Assembly: GCA_021805825.1 (NCBI GenBank) | Contig: JAJZEC010000027.1 | Location: 1-45,579, forward strand | Source: Pseudomonadota bacterium | GTDB lineage: Bacteria; Pseudomonadota; Gammaproteobacteria; Burkholderiales; Burkholderiaceae_C | Direction: 5' to 3' | Length of the DNA: 45,579 nucleotides | Part shown: piece by piece, positions 8,499-16,968 of the stretch | Position numbering within the stretch: the first letter of the stretch is position 1 | Layout of the letters: the number at the start of each line of letters is the position of its first letter | Notes under the pieces: model-generated | Database searches by the model: none | What the model was told of the DNA's origin: nothing | The model's input: only the letters and a program-made list of their open reading frames with translations | Position numbers and translations under genes: made by a program

Positions 8499-9830
8499 TC
8501 AAGTGACGCCGCTGCGCCTCGCGCTCGGCGGCGCCCAGGGGCGGGCGTGGGTTTCGCCGGCCAGCAGCAGGCAGAGCAGCGAAACCGCGATCCACAGCAG
8601 CAGCACGCCCCAGGCCCATTGAAACGCCTGCAGGCTGTAGTGCCGCACGCCGGCGCCAGCCTGTCCGCTCCAGAAGCGGTCGAGCACCCAACCCAGCAAG
8701 GGCAGCTGGATCAGCGCGCCGACCATCACTCCGGTGTTGTGCACCCCGGTGGCGGTTCCCGCCAGATGCCCCGGCACCGACTCCTTCGCCCAGGCGAAGC
8801 CCAAGGCCATCGCACCCGAGCCCGCGGCCGCAACCAGCAGCATGCCGTACAGCAGGGGCCACGGCGCCAGCGGCCACAGGGTCAGCAGGGCGAAGCCGGC
8901 CAGGCACAGCAGGCTCCCCAGCAGATACGGCAGCTTGCGTCGACGCCAGCGATCCGACAGCCGTCCCCAGACCACGCTGCCGCCCGAAAACGCCACCAGC
9001 ATCGCCGCGATCAACCAGGAAGCTTGCTCCGTCCCCAGCCCGCGCTGCTGCACCAGGAAGGGCATGCCCCACAGCGTGGTGAAGGTGAGGATGGAACCGC
9101 ACACCCCGCCGGGAACGATGAACAGCAGCCAGGTATTGCGCCACCGCCAGACCTCGCGCAGGCCGCGCGCGACCTGGCCCGAGACCCTGGTCGGTGGCGG
9201 TGGCAGCCAGTCGCGCCAGCCCGCCTCGTGCGGACTGTTGCGGATCCAGCGCGCAGCCATCAGCGACAGCAGCAGGCTGGCCAGGCCGACCGCCGCCAGC
9301 GCCCAGCGCCAGCCCACGGCGTGGCTGGCCCACAGCAGCGGGGCCTGGGCGAGCACGGCGCCCAGCGTGCCGGTCGACAGCGACAGACCCGACATCGTGC
9401 CGAACACCCGCGGCGCGAACCAGCGTGCCGAGATCTCCAGCAGCGACACCCAGGCCACGCCATGGCCCAGGCCGATCAGCCCACGCGCCAGCAGCGCGAT
9501 GTCGATATCGGGGGCCAGCGCGAACAGCACCGCGCCGACGCCGGTGCAGGCCGTGCCGAACACGATCAGCGCCTTGGGCCCCCAGCGGTCGTTGGCGATG
9601 CCGGTCGGGATCTGCGAAGCGGCGTAGAAGTAGAAGTAGAAGGATGCCAGGTTGCCCAGGCCGGCGGCATCCAGCCCGAAGTCGCGCATCAGGTCGACGT
9701 TGAGCACCCCGGGGGTCACGCGCAGGAAAAAGCCGACCATGTAGGCCATCGCGGCGATGCCCCACAGGAACAGCGCGCTGCGCAACGGCGGGGGCGCGGG
9801 GGAGCCTTGCGGGGGCATGGACATCGGCAT
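8499..9830 (-). CDS. MFS transporter
   Basis: Product of 443 residues with 12 predicted membrane helices. MFS signatures are present: DRWGPKALIVFG between helices 2 and 3, RGLIGLGHGVAWVSLLEISARWFAPR in helices 4-5, and GRLSDRWRRRKLPYLLG between helices 8 and 9. The start MPMSMPPQG was taken because the frame upstream is low-complexity and unrelated. Related proteins are annotated as metabolite:H+ symporters or sugar-phosphate-type carriers, but the substrate cannot be read from the sequence. It lies on the same strand upstream of the superoxide reductase gene, with 207 bases between them, so it is probably a separate transcript. Confidence 0.85.
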   Translation of the reverse strand: MPMSMPPQGSPAPPPLRSALFLWGIAAMAYMVGFFLRVTPGVLNVDLMRDFGLDAAGLGNLASFYFYFYAASQIPTGIANDRWGPKALIVFGTACTGVGAVLFALAPDIDIALLARGLIGLGHGVAWVSLLEISARWFAPRVFGTMSGLSLSTGTLGAVLAQAPLLWASHAVGWRWALAAVGLASLLLSLMAARWIRNSPHEAGWRDWLPPPPTRVSGQVARGLREVWRWRNTWLLFIVPGGVCGSILTFTTLWGMPFLVQQRGLGTEQASWLIAAMLVAFSGGSVVWGRLSDRWRRRKLPYLLGSLLCLAGFALLTLWPLAPWPLLYGMLLVAAAGSGAMALGFAWAKESVPGHLAGTATGVHNTGVMVGALIQLPLLGWVLDRFWSGQAGAGVRHYSLQAFQWAWGVLLLWIAVSLLCLLLAGETHARPWAPPSARRSGVT

Positions 9831-10128
9831 GGGGGTCGAGGGGGTGGCGGCGCGACGCGACGGGCCCCGGGGCGCGCCGGCGGTGCAGGTCGCCGTGCCG
9901 CGCTTCGAAGCATGCTGCGGCGGACATTGTCGCGGGATTCGGCCGCCAGGTGTGGCGCATCCGGGTGCTGCGTGGGCGTCGGATCCCGTCCTGCGCGGAA
10001 ACATGGGCTGGCGACCCCGCGGATCTGCGGCAGGCCTTGCGGCGATTGCGGTTCCGTGGGCAACGGGCCTACCATCGGGCGCAGTGGCACCGCACTGCAC
10101 GGCGCCGATTGCCGCCAGGGTTCGAGCG

Positions 10129-12399
10129 ATGGCCCATCGCAGCAGTTTCGCATCGTCTGAGTCCGCCGCGCCGGATCTTGTCCGCCTGCCGACGCCGGCC
10201 GATGCCGCGGAGTACCTGATCGACGCGGCACAGCGTGCCGCCTTGTTCCTCGATACCCTGCTCGACCGCGGCAATGCGTACCGCGAGCACCTGGAGCAGG
10301 GCACTCCGCCGCTGCTGAAATTCGAGCATGAACTGGTGCTCGACGGCTCCACGCTCGAGCGGCCATGCAACTACGCGCTGCTGCGTGTGCTTCCCCCCAA
10401 GGGCCTTCCGGTGCGACGCGGCCTGCGTCCACTCGTGGTCGTCGACCCGCGCGCGGGGCACGGCCCCGGAATCGGCGGCTTCAAGAACGACTCGGAAGTG
10501 GGCGTCGCGATGCGCGCGGGCCATCCCGTGTATTTCGTGACCTTCCGTCCGCAGCCCGTCGAGGGTCAGACCCTGTTCGACGTGCTGCATGCCGAGGCCC
10601 GGTTCCTGGAGACGGTGATCGCGCGCCATCCGGACTGCGGCGCCAGGCCGGTCGTCGTCGGCAACTGCCAGGCCGGGTGGGCGATGATGGCCCTCGCCGC
10701 GAGCCGCCCGGAGCTGTGCGGCCCGCTGATGATCGTCGGCGCCCCCCTGTCGTACTGGGCCGGGAGTTCGACGCTGAACCCCATGCGCTACCTCGGCGCG
10801 TTGCTGGGTGGATCATGGCTGGCGTCGCTGAGCTCCGATCTCGGTGCCGACTGCTTCGACGGCGCCCACCTGGTCGACAATTTCGAGAAGCTCCATCCGG
10901 CCAATGCCCTCTGGGGCCGCTATTACAAGCTCTGGTCGGAGGTCGATACCGAGGCGCCGCGCTTCCTCGAATTCGAGCGCTGGTGGGGAGGCTTCTTCCG
11001 CATGACGGGGGCCGAGATCGAGGCGATCGTCGAGAACCTCTTCGTGGGCAACAGGCTGGCGCGTGGCGACGTTCTCGACGGCGAGCAACGCATCGACTTG
11101 CGGTCGATCACGTCCCCGGTCGTCGTATTCGCCTCGCATGGCGACAACATCACCCCGGTTCCGCAGGCGCTGAACTGGATTGTCGACACCTGGGGCGACG
11201 AGCGGGCGATCGCCGCTGCCGGCAGAACCATCGTCTACGTGCTCCACGAGCGTGTCGGCCACCTCGGCATCTTCGTCGGCGGCGACGTCGCGCGCAAGGA
11301 ACACGACCAACTCGTCAGCTCGCTCGACGTCATCGAAAGCCTTCCGCCAGGCCTGTACGAAATGCGTCTGGAGGCCAAGGACGGCGGCGAGGTGCTGCGC
11401 TGGGACTCTCTGGAACCAGGCGATTACACCGTGCACTACGAACACCGCACGATGCAGGACATCGTCGCCCTGAACCCCGAGGGTCGCGACGAGGAAGCGC
11501 TGTTCTCCGTCGTCGCCAAGGTGTCGGAACTCCACGCGCAGTGGTACAAGGCCTGGCTGAGGCCGTGGGTGCGGGCGGTGGCGACGCGCAGCGTCGGCGA
11601 TGCGCTCGGCAGGCTGCATCCCCTGCGCCTGCAGCGCGAGCTGTTGTCCGACGCATCTCCGGCGGCCCCGCTCATCCGCGCACTGGCCGGCGGCGCCCGG
11701 TCGGCCCGCAGGCGCGTCGCCGGCGACAACCCGCTGCTCGAGGCCGAACGCGGATTCGACCTGTGGATGAGCGACGCGCTGAACCGCTACCGTGCCCAGC
11801 GCGATGCCTTGAGCATCGCGTTCGCGCGCCAGTGCTACAGCAGCGCCGGACTGGGCCGGTGGTTCCAGGCCGACGCGCCGGATTCCCTGCGCGCGCGCGA
11901 TCGAGCGCTGCGGGATATCGAGGAGGCGCGAGCGCTCGTGCTCGCGCGCGTCGCCGACGGCGGCTTTGCCGAGGCTGTCTGCCGTATCGTGCTCGCCGGC
12001 ATGGCGTCGATCGGCGCGTTCGAGCGCCGCAGCCTGCGCCTGGCCCGCCTGCTCGCGCGCCTGCCGCCCGAGGCCCACGGCGGCCAGGCGGTCGCCGTTC
12101 CGTGGGGGCGCCTGCTCAAGGAGCAGGCGCGCATCACCGCGGTCGCGCCGGTCGAGGCGCTCAACGCGCTGCACGCGCTGTTGCCCGACCTCGCCAGCCG
12201 CGAGCGGGCCTTGGCGCTGTCGGCAGCGGTGATGATGATCGAGCCGACGCTGGCCAACCCACGCTCGGAAATCATCGAATTCCTGATGGACTCCCTCGGC
12301 GCGGATCCGGATCGTGTCATCGCGCTGGCCCGCACGCTGACCCGCGCGGTCGAGGCCCCAGGGCCCGTCGCGCGGCGCGGCAGGCGCGCGGCGGGCTGA
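10129..12399 (+). CDS. DUF3141 alpha/beta hydrolase (PhaC-like fold)
   Basis: Product of 756 residues, the usual length of DUF3141 proteins. An alpha/beta-hydrolase core lies at about 60-420: PLVVVDPRAGHGPGIGGF near the oxyanion strand, and the nucleophile elbow GNCQAGW with Cys180 in place of serine, as in polyhydroxyalkanoate synthases. FASHGDNITP (about 345) probably supplies the acid and ERVGHLGIF (about 375) the histidine. The remaining about 350 residues are helical and specific to DUF3141. The start MAHRSS at 10129 was chosen because the upstream extension of the frame is Arg/Ala/Pro-rich and looks non-coding. The function of the family is not established; in other genomes its genes often sit near phosphate acetyltransferase or acetate kinase, but not here. 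An HDOD gene follows 88 bases later. Confidence 0.85.
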   Translation: MAHRSSFASSESAAPDLVRLPTPADAAEYLIDAAQRAALFLDTLLDRGNAYREHLEQGTPPLLKFEHELVLDGSTLERPCNYALLRVLPPKGLPVRRGLRPLVVVDPRAGHGPGIGGFKNDSEVGVAMRAGHPVYFVTFRPQPVEGQTLFDVLHAEARFLETVIARHPDCGARPVVVGNCQAGWAMMALAASRPELCGPLMIVGAPLSYWAGSSTLNPMRYLGALLGGSWLASLSSDLGADCFDGAHLVDNFEKLHPANALWGRYYKLWSEVDTEAPRFLEFERWWGGFFRMTGAEIEAIVENLFVGNRLARGDVLDGEQRIDLRSITSPVVVFASHGDNITPVPQALNWIVDTWGDERAIAAAGRTIVYVLHERVGHLGIFVGGDVARKEHDQLVSSLDVIESLPPGLYEMRLEAKDGGEVLRWDSLEPGDYTVHYEHRTMQDIVALNPEGRDEEALFSVVAKVSELHAQWYKAWLRPWVRAVATRSVGDALGRLHPLRLQRELLSDASPAAPLIRALAGGARSARRRVAGDNPLLEAERGFDLWMSDALNRYRAQRDALSIAFARQCYSSAGLGRWFQADAPDSLRARDRALRDIEEARALVLARVADGGFAEAVCRIVLAGMASIGAFERRSLRLARLLARLPPEAHGGQAVAVPWGRLLKEQARITAVAPVEALNALHALLPDLASRERALALSAAVMMIEPTLANPRSEIIEFLMDSLGADPDRVIALARTLTRAVEAPGPVARRGRRAAG

Positions 12400-12487
12400 G
12401 GCTGGGGCGGCCCTCGGTGCGCCGCCGCGTGCCCCGGCGCGCCGGGGGCCGGCGAGACGAAGCAATCCAGGGTGAGGGAATCGAACG

Positions 12488-13318
12488 ATGCTGAGCCTCA
12501 AGAGTCTGCTCGACGAGCCGAGGAAGCTGCCCGCCGTTCCCAAGGTCGCGCAGCGGCTCATGCTGAGTTTCAGCGACGAGAACGCGTCCTTTGACGAAAT
12601 TGCCGGCCAGATCTCGGCCGACCCCGTGCTCAGCGCCAAGCTGCTCCGGCTGGCCAATTCGGCCTATTTCCATGTCTCGCGAACGATCGCCTCGATCGAT
12701 GATGCACTGCGCATGCTCGGTTTCGTCATGGTTCGAAACCTCGTCCTGGGCCATGGCCTGGCTTGCGCCTTTCGCGGAACCCGGGGAATCGACCTGGGCC
12801 AGTTCTGGCATTACAACCTGTACACGGTCAGCGCCGCGCGCTGGCTGGCGACGAAGGCTCGGCTGGACGCCGACCTCGTGTTCACCATCGGCCTGATGCA
12901 CGGCATCGGCCAGCTGCACCTGCATGCCGCGGCTCCCGAGGCGATGGCGCCGGTCGACGCGCGGCTGCACGTGCTGGATCCCGGACGCGCCGCGCTGGAG
13001 CAGGAAGTGTTCGGCTTCCACCACGGTGACGTGGCCGCCGAGCTCGCCTGGTTCTGGCGCTTTCCCGAAGCGGTCGCGACGGCGCTGCGGCAGGTTCCGC
13101 AACCGCTGGGCAGCGGCGCATTCTGCGCGACCGCCGGCTGCGTCCACCTCGGCGCGTGGCGCGCGCGCGGCGAGCTCTTCGCGACCGCAGCCGAGGCGCA
13201 GGCCGCGGCCTTCCCGCAGCAGGTCGCCCGGCAACTGGGGCTGACACTCGAGGGTATCGACACCGAAATGCCGGCGCTCGCCGAACGCACCGACGGGCTG
13301 AGCTCGATGTTCGATTAG
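12488..13318 (+). CDS. HDOD-domain protein (signal transduction)
   Basis: Product of 276 residues and essentially one HDOD domain (about 8-215). The family pattern is clear: LPAVPKVAQRLM at the start, then the DPVLSAKLLRLANSAYF helix, SIDDALRMLGFVMVRNLVL, FWHYNLYTVSAARWLA, and the degenerate HD region TIGLMHGIGQLHL. HDOD proteins lack the catalytic metal site of true HD phosphodiesterases and act as scaffolds in motility, c-di-GMP and stress signalling. A GAGGGA ribosome-binding site lies about 10 bases before the ATG. No EAL, GGDEF or receiver domain is fused. It may share a transcript with the DUF3141 gene, but there is no overlap to prove it. Confidence 0.88.
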   Translation: MLSLKSLLDEPRKLPAVPKVAQRLMLSFSDENASFDEIAGQISADPVLSAKLLRLANSAYFHVSRTIASIDDALRMLGFVMVRNLVLGHGLACAFRGTRGIDLGQFWHYNLYTVSAARWLATKARLDADLVFTIGLMHGIGQLHLHAAAPEAMAPVDARLHVLDPGRAALEQEVFGFHHGDVAAELAWFWRFPEAVATALRQVPQPLGSGAFCATAGCVHLGAWRARGELFATAAEAQAAAFPQQVARQLGLTLEGIDTEMPALAERTDGLSSMFD

Positions 13319-13378
13319 CGCGCAGCAGCGACCGCGGACGCGGCCAGGGGATGCGCACCCAGGTTTCGCCTGCGTCGC

Positions 13379-14278
13379 TCAGGTCGGTTCTGCGGCTCCC
13401 AGCGCGTCGACCAGGAAGTCGATGAACACCCGCACCTTGCTCGGCAGGAAGCGGTGGCTGAGGTAGACGGCGTGCAAGTTCAGATCCAGCGTGCGGTAGG
13501 ACTCCAGGATCGGCACCAGGGTGCCGGCGCGCAGCGCCTGGGCGACGATGAAGCGCGGCTGCAGGATGACGCCGCCGCCGGCGATCGCCAGCTCGCGCAG
13601 CAACTCTCCATTGCTGGAGTGCACGGCTGGATGGATGCGAATCTGCTCCCGACGGCCGTCGGGCCCGGTGAACGGCCATTCGTCACCGGCCCACAGGTAG
13701 CTGAAGCTCAGCGTGTCGTGCTCGGCGAGTTCCGCCGGTGTGCGCGGCAGGCCCCGGCGGCGCAGATAGCCGGGGGCCGCGCAGACCACGGCGTCCAGCC
13801 TGGCCAGGCGTCGGGAGACGATGCCGGGGTCGAGCCGGGTGGCGATGCGCAGCGCCACGTCGATGCCTTCGTTGGCCAGATCGACCAGGCGGTCGCTGAG
13901 ATCCACGTCCAGGCGCAGCTGCGGGTAACGCTGGCGAAAGCGGGCCAGTACAGGAGCCAGGTGCGAGATGCCGTAGGACAGGGGGGCCGACAGCCGCAGC
14001 AGCCCCACGGGACTGCGCGTGCCCTGGGCCGCCACGGCCTCCGCCTCGGCGAGCTGCTCCAGGATGGAGCGACTGCGGCCGTGGAACTCCTCCCCGGCGT
14101 CGGTCAGCGACATGCTGCGCGTCGTGCGGTTGAGCAGGCGCGCGCCCAGATGCCTCTCGAGCGCGGCGACCTGGCGCGTGACCACCGCGTTGGACAGATC
14201 CAGCGCCGCGGCCGCTCGCGCGAAGCTGCCCGAGTCCACCACCTGTACGAACACCCGGGTTGCCGCGAACAGATCCAT
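13379..14278 (-). CDS. LysR-family transcriptional regulator (DsdA/CrgA-like subgroup)
   Basis: Product of 299 residues. The winged helix-turn-helix is at 1-60 (MDLFAATRVFVQVVDSGSFARAAAALDLSNAVVTRQVAALE) and the periplasmic-binding-like effector domain at about 90-295, with LLRLSAPLSYG, a signature of the subgroup, at its start. It is divergent from the LigB-type dioxygenase gene at 14571, so that gene is its likely target. An inverted repeat at 14305-14327, 27 bases ahead of the start codon, is the likely autoregulatory or activator site. Effector unknown; an aromatic compound would suit the neighbour. Confidence 0.9.
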   Translation of the reverse strand: MDLFAATRVFVQVVDSGSFARAAAALDLSNAVVTRQVAALERHLGARLLNRTTRSMSLTDAGEEFHGRSRSILEQLAEAEAVAAQGTRSPVGLLRLSAPLSYGISHLAPVLARFRQRYPQLRLDVDLSDRLVDLANEGIDVALRIATRLDPGIVSRRLARLDAVVCAAPGYLRRRGLPRTPAELAEHDTLSFSYLWAGDEWPFTGPDGRREQIRIHPAVHSSNGELLRELAIAGGGVILQPRFIVAQALRAGTLVPILESYRTLDLNLHAVYLSHRFLPSKVRVFIDFLVDALGAAEPT

Positions 14279-14304
14279 GGTTCCACCGCCTATGCTTCGA
14301 CCAT

Positions 14305-14327
14305 ATTATTGCCAAATGGACAATAAT
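14305..14327. promoter_or_regulatory. LysR-type operator candidate ATTATTG-N9-CAATAAT
   Basis: A perfect 7-bp inverted repeat with a 9-base spacer, containing the T-N11-A core expected of LysR binding sites. It is located in the AT-rich divergent region between the LysR gene and the dioxygenase gene, close to the LysR start as is usual for the recognition site. Confidence 0.6.
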
Positions 14328-14570
14328 GAATTGTAGTTTATCGTCTTTTTTTGCATGGATGGGCGCTATACAGTGCAGTTCATGGCCCACGTCGCCCGGA
14401 GCATGTCCGGCACGATCGGCACCATGCCTGGCGCGGATGCCTGGGTGTTCCGCAGCAAGAGTGGCGGCTGCGCATACGCTGCATGCGGGCTGTCTTTCTC
14501 GTCGTGCTGCGTGTGCGCGCAGACGGGGCGCTGGCCCTCCGGTCTTCGGCTTTCCAAGGAGAATATCGCC

Positions 14571-15377
14571 ATGAGATTTCCGACCTTGTTCCTCTCGCAC
14601 GGTGGCGGCCCCTGGCCCTGGATGAAGGGCGAATGGCATGACGCCCACGATCAGCTCGGCGCTGCGCTGCGCCGCCTGCCCGACGAGGTCGGGGTTCGGC
14701 CGGATGCGGTGCTGATGGTCTCGGCCCACTGGGAGGAGCCGGTCTTCACGGTGCAGTCTCATCCCGCGCCGGGCATGATCTACGACTACGGGGGATTCCC
14801 GGAAGACACCTACAGCATTCGTTACCCGGCTCCCGGAGCGCCGAAGCTCGCGCAACGCGTGCAGGAACTGCTACGCGCGGGCGGCATCGCGGTGGCCGAA
14901 GACAGCCAGCGAGGCTTCGATCACGGGATGTATGCACCGATGGCCGTGATCTACCCGGAATCCGACATGCCGACGATGCAGCTCTCGCTGCGACAGGGCC
15001 TGGATGCGCGGGAGCACATGGCCGTCGGGCGGGCACTGGCACCGTTGCGGGACGAAGGCGTGCTGATCATCGGCAGCGGCTTGAGCTACCACAACCTCCG
15101 CGCCTTCGGGGCGACGGGCCGGCAGGCCTCGGCTTCCTTCGACCGCTGGCTGGACACCGCGCTGGCAGATCCCGGTGCAGCACGCTCGGCCGCACTGGCC
15201 GCCTGGCAGCAGGCTCCCGCGGCGCGCCAGGCGCATCCACGCGAGGAGCACCTGCTCCCGCTGATGGTCGCCGTGGGCGCCGCGGAGCAGGAGGCAGCCT
15301 CGCGCAGTTACCACCAGGACGACTTCTTCGGCGCCCTTTCCGTGTCGAACTGGCGCTTCGGCCTTCCAGCGCGCTGA
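14571..15377 (+). CDS. LigB-family extradiol dioxygenase (4,5-DOPA dioxygenase / YgiD-like)
   Basis: Product of 268 residues, the usual length of YgiD-type proteins. The class III extradiol fold is shown by LFLSHGGGPWPWM (metal-ligand His10), VLMVSAHWEEP, DHGMYAPMAVIYPESDMPTMQLSL, GVLIIGSGLSYHNLR and HPREEHLLPLMVAVGAA. Members use a mononuclear metal to open catechol-type rings such as DOPA; the natural substrate in most bacteria is unknown. An AAGGAGA ribosome-binding site lies 9 bases before the ATG. Divergent LysR regulator upstream. The gene stands alone, with no ring-cleavage pathway genes around it. Confidence 0.85.
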   Translation: MRFPTLFLSHGGGPWPWMKGEWHDAHDQLGAALRRLPDEVGVRPDAVLMVSAHWEEPVFTVQSHPAPGMIYDYGGFPEDTYSIRYPAPGAPKLAQRVQELLRAGGIAVAEDSQRGFDHGMYAPMAVIYPESDMPTMQLSLRQGLDAREHMAVGRALAPLRDEGVLIIGSGLSYHNLRAFGATGRQASASFDRWLDTALADPGAARSAALAAWQQAPAARQAHPREEHLLPLMVAVGAAEQEAASRSYHQDDFFGALSVSNWRFGLPAR

Positions 15378-15439
15378 CGCTGTCGGAGGCGCCCGGCGTC
15401 GATCCCGGAGGGCCCAGACATGGGCGCCGTCGCTGCGTG

Positions 15440-15679
15440 TCAAGCTTCGATCCACTGCTCGACCTGCGCGCGGGCGGGCACGCCCCCGGCGTGCACGACC
15501 TTGCCGTCGATCACCACCCCCGGCGTGCTCATCACGCCGTAGCGCAGGATCGAGGCGATGTCCTCGACCTTCTCGACGCGCGCCTGCACGCCCTTGGCGG
15601 CCAGCACTTCCTCGACCAGCTTTTGCGTGGTCCTGCAGCTGGCGCAGCCGGTACCCAGGATCTTGACCTCGATCATCAT
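15440..15679 (-). CDS. Small thioredoxin-like protein (redox-active disulfide protein 2 family)
   Basis: Product of 79 residues, one thioredoxin-like domain with the CxxC motif in GTGCASCRTTQ near the N-terminus and the cis-proline loop as STPGVVIDG. The family is known as redox-active disulfide protein 2 and is commonly encoded beside permeases of the type upstream. Start is the first of two adjacent ATGs, behind a GAGGAGT ribosome-binding site. It lies 39 bases after the permease and is the last gene of the minus-strand arsenic cluster. It might reduce or carry a thiol-bound metalloid for the permease; this is inference. Confidence 0.88.
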   Translation of the reverse strand: MMIEVKILGTGCASCRTTQKLVEEVLAAKGVQARVEKVEDIASILRYGVMSTPGVVIDGKVVHAGGVPARAQVEQWIEA

Positions 15680-15718
15680 GCAACTCCTCGTGGAACGGAC
15701 ATGGGAAGGAATGCGGCC

Positions 15719-16828
15719 TCACATCACCGCGTTGAACACGTAGCCCACGGCCACGATGCCTGCGGCGACCACCGCGGCGAAGAGGGCGATCAGGCGGGGC
15801 TTCATGACCTTCTTCAGGATCAGGAACTCGGGGGCGGACAAGGCGGTCACCGACATCATGAACGCCAGGGTCGTGCCCAGCGCCGCGCCCTTGCCGAGCA
15901 GCGCCTGCACCACCGGGATGATCCCCGCGGCGTTGGAATACATCGGCACGCCGAGCAGCACGGCCAGCGGCACCGACCACCAGGCGCCCTTGCCCATCAG
16001 GTGGGCCATGAAGTCCTGTGGCACGTAGCCGTGGATCCAGGCCCCCACGCCCACGCCGGCGACGATGTACGGCGCCACCTTGAACACGATGTCGCGCACG
16101 TGGCGGAAGCCCTGCGCGAAGCGCGCCTGCCAGTCCATGCGCAACGCCACGCCTTCGGTGGCCGGGATGTCGAACACCCACGGCTCGACCAGATGCACCG
16201 GACGCATGCGTCCGATGACCAGCCCCGCGGCGATGGCCACCAGCAGGCCGAGCCCCAGGTACAGCAGCGCGATGCGCCAGCCGAACATGCCGTACAGCAG
16301 CGCCAGCGCGACCTCGTTGATCATCGGCGCCGACACCAGGAAGGAGAAAGTCACGCCCAGCGGAACGCCGGCGGTGAGAAAGCCGATGAACAGCGGCACC
16401 GCCGAGCAGGAGCAGAAGGGCGTGACGATGCCCAGCGCAGCGGCCAGCACGTTGCCGGCGCCCTGGCGCCTGCCAGCCAGCAGGGCGCGGGTCTTCTCCG
16501 GGGTGAAGAAACTCTGCAGCACGCCGACCGCGAACACGATCAGCGCCAGCAGCATCAGCACCTTGGGCACCTCGAACACCAGGAAGGACAGCGCCGAGTA
16601 CAGATGACTGGTCGGTGCGATCCGGGCCACTTCCGCGACCCAGTGCGTGAAGGCGGCGGTGGCAGGCTCCAGGGCCCAGTACAGCGGGAACCAGGCGCCG
16701 ACGTACAGCAGCGCCGGCAGCCAGGCGCGCCAGGCCGGTGTCGAAGGGCCGCTCGCACCGGATCCGGCGGGGGACGCGGGAGCAAGGACGGGGGGAGCGG
16801 AGCAAGCGGGGGCAGCGGGGGTGTTCAT
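15719..16828 (-). CDS. Permease of the ArsP/DUF318 family (predicted metal(loid)-organic efflux)
   Basis: Product of 369 residues with about 8-10 membrane helices. The family motif GIVTPFCSCSAVPLFIGFLTAGVPLG, with its CSCS pair, is intact. The second half repeats the pattern (GVPMYSNAAGIIPVVQALLGKG...TALSAPEFLILKKV). Related proteins include ArsP, which exports methylated and aromatic trivalent arsenicals, though many members have no known substrate. The start MNTPAAP at 16828 was chosen because the upstream in-frame codons (two Met in MCIRMC) fall inside repeated operator-like DNA. It is the fifth gene of the ars cluster, 140 bases after the sigma factor gene, and is followed by the small CxxC protein. 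Confidence 0.88.
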   Translation of the reverse strand: MNTPAAPACSAPPVLAPASPAGSGASGPSTPAWRAWLPALLYVGAWFPLYWALEPATAAFTHWVAEVARIAPTSHLYSALSFLVFEVPKVLMLLALIVFAVGVLQSFFTPEKTRALLAGRRQGAGNVLAAALGIVTPFCSCSAVPLFIGFLTAGVPLGVTFSFLVSAPMINEVALALLYGMFGWRIALLYLGLGLLVAIAAGLVIGRMRPVHLVEPWVFDIPATEGVALRMDWQARFAQGFRHVRDIVFKVAPYIVAGVGVGAWIHGYVPQDFMAHLMGKGAWWSVPLAVLLGVPMYSNAAGIIPVVQALLGKGAALGTTLAFMMSVTALSAPEFLILKKVMKPRLIALFAAVVAAGIVAVGYVFNAVM

Positions 16829-16881
16829 CGTGGTCTCGGGACAGGAACTCTCTGTCCTGGTAGACGAAGTGGCCCCGAAAA

Positions 16882-16905
16882 GGATGCACATCCGGATGCA
16901 CATTC
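16882..16905. promoter_or_regulatory. Tandem palindromes GGATGCACATCC / GGATGCACATTCC upstream of the permease
   Basis: A perfect 12-bp palindrome (GGATG-CA-CATCC) is followed at once by a near copy, 54 bases upstream of the permease start. Between them and the gene, on the minus strand, stands CTTCGTCTA, which resembles the CGTC-type -10 element of ECF sigma factors, and a 6-bp hairpin (GGACAG/CTGTCC). This supports a separate regulated promoter for the permease-thioredoxin pair. Confidence 0.5.
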
Positions 16906-16968
16906 CCCTGGAGGTTTCCGATCACGGCCCGAAGGAGGGGCAGGCCGGGCCGGGCCCGCAGGCTTCGC

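Noticed and set aside
16840-16857. Hairpin GGACAG/CTGTCC as a terminator after the sigma factor gene
   Set aside because: The stem is only six pairs, there is no T-run on the transcribed strand, and it lies close to the permease start, where it is more likely part of the leader.
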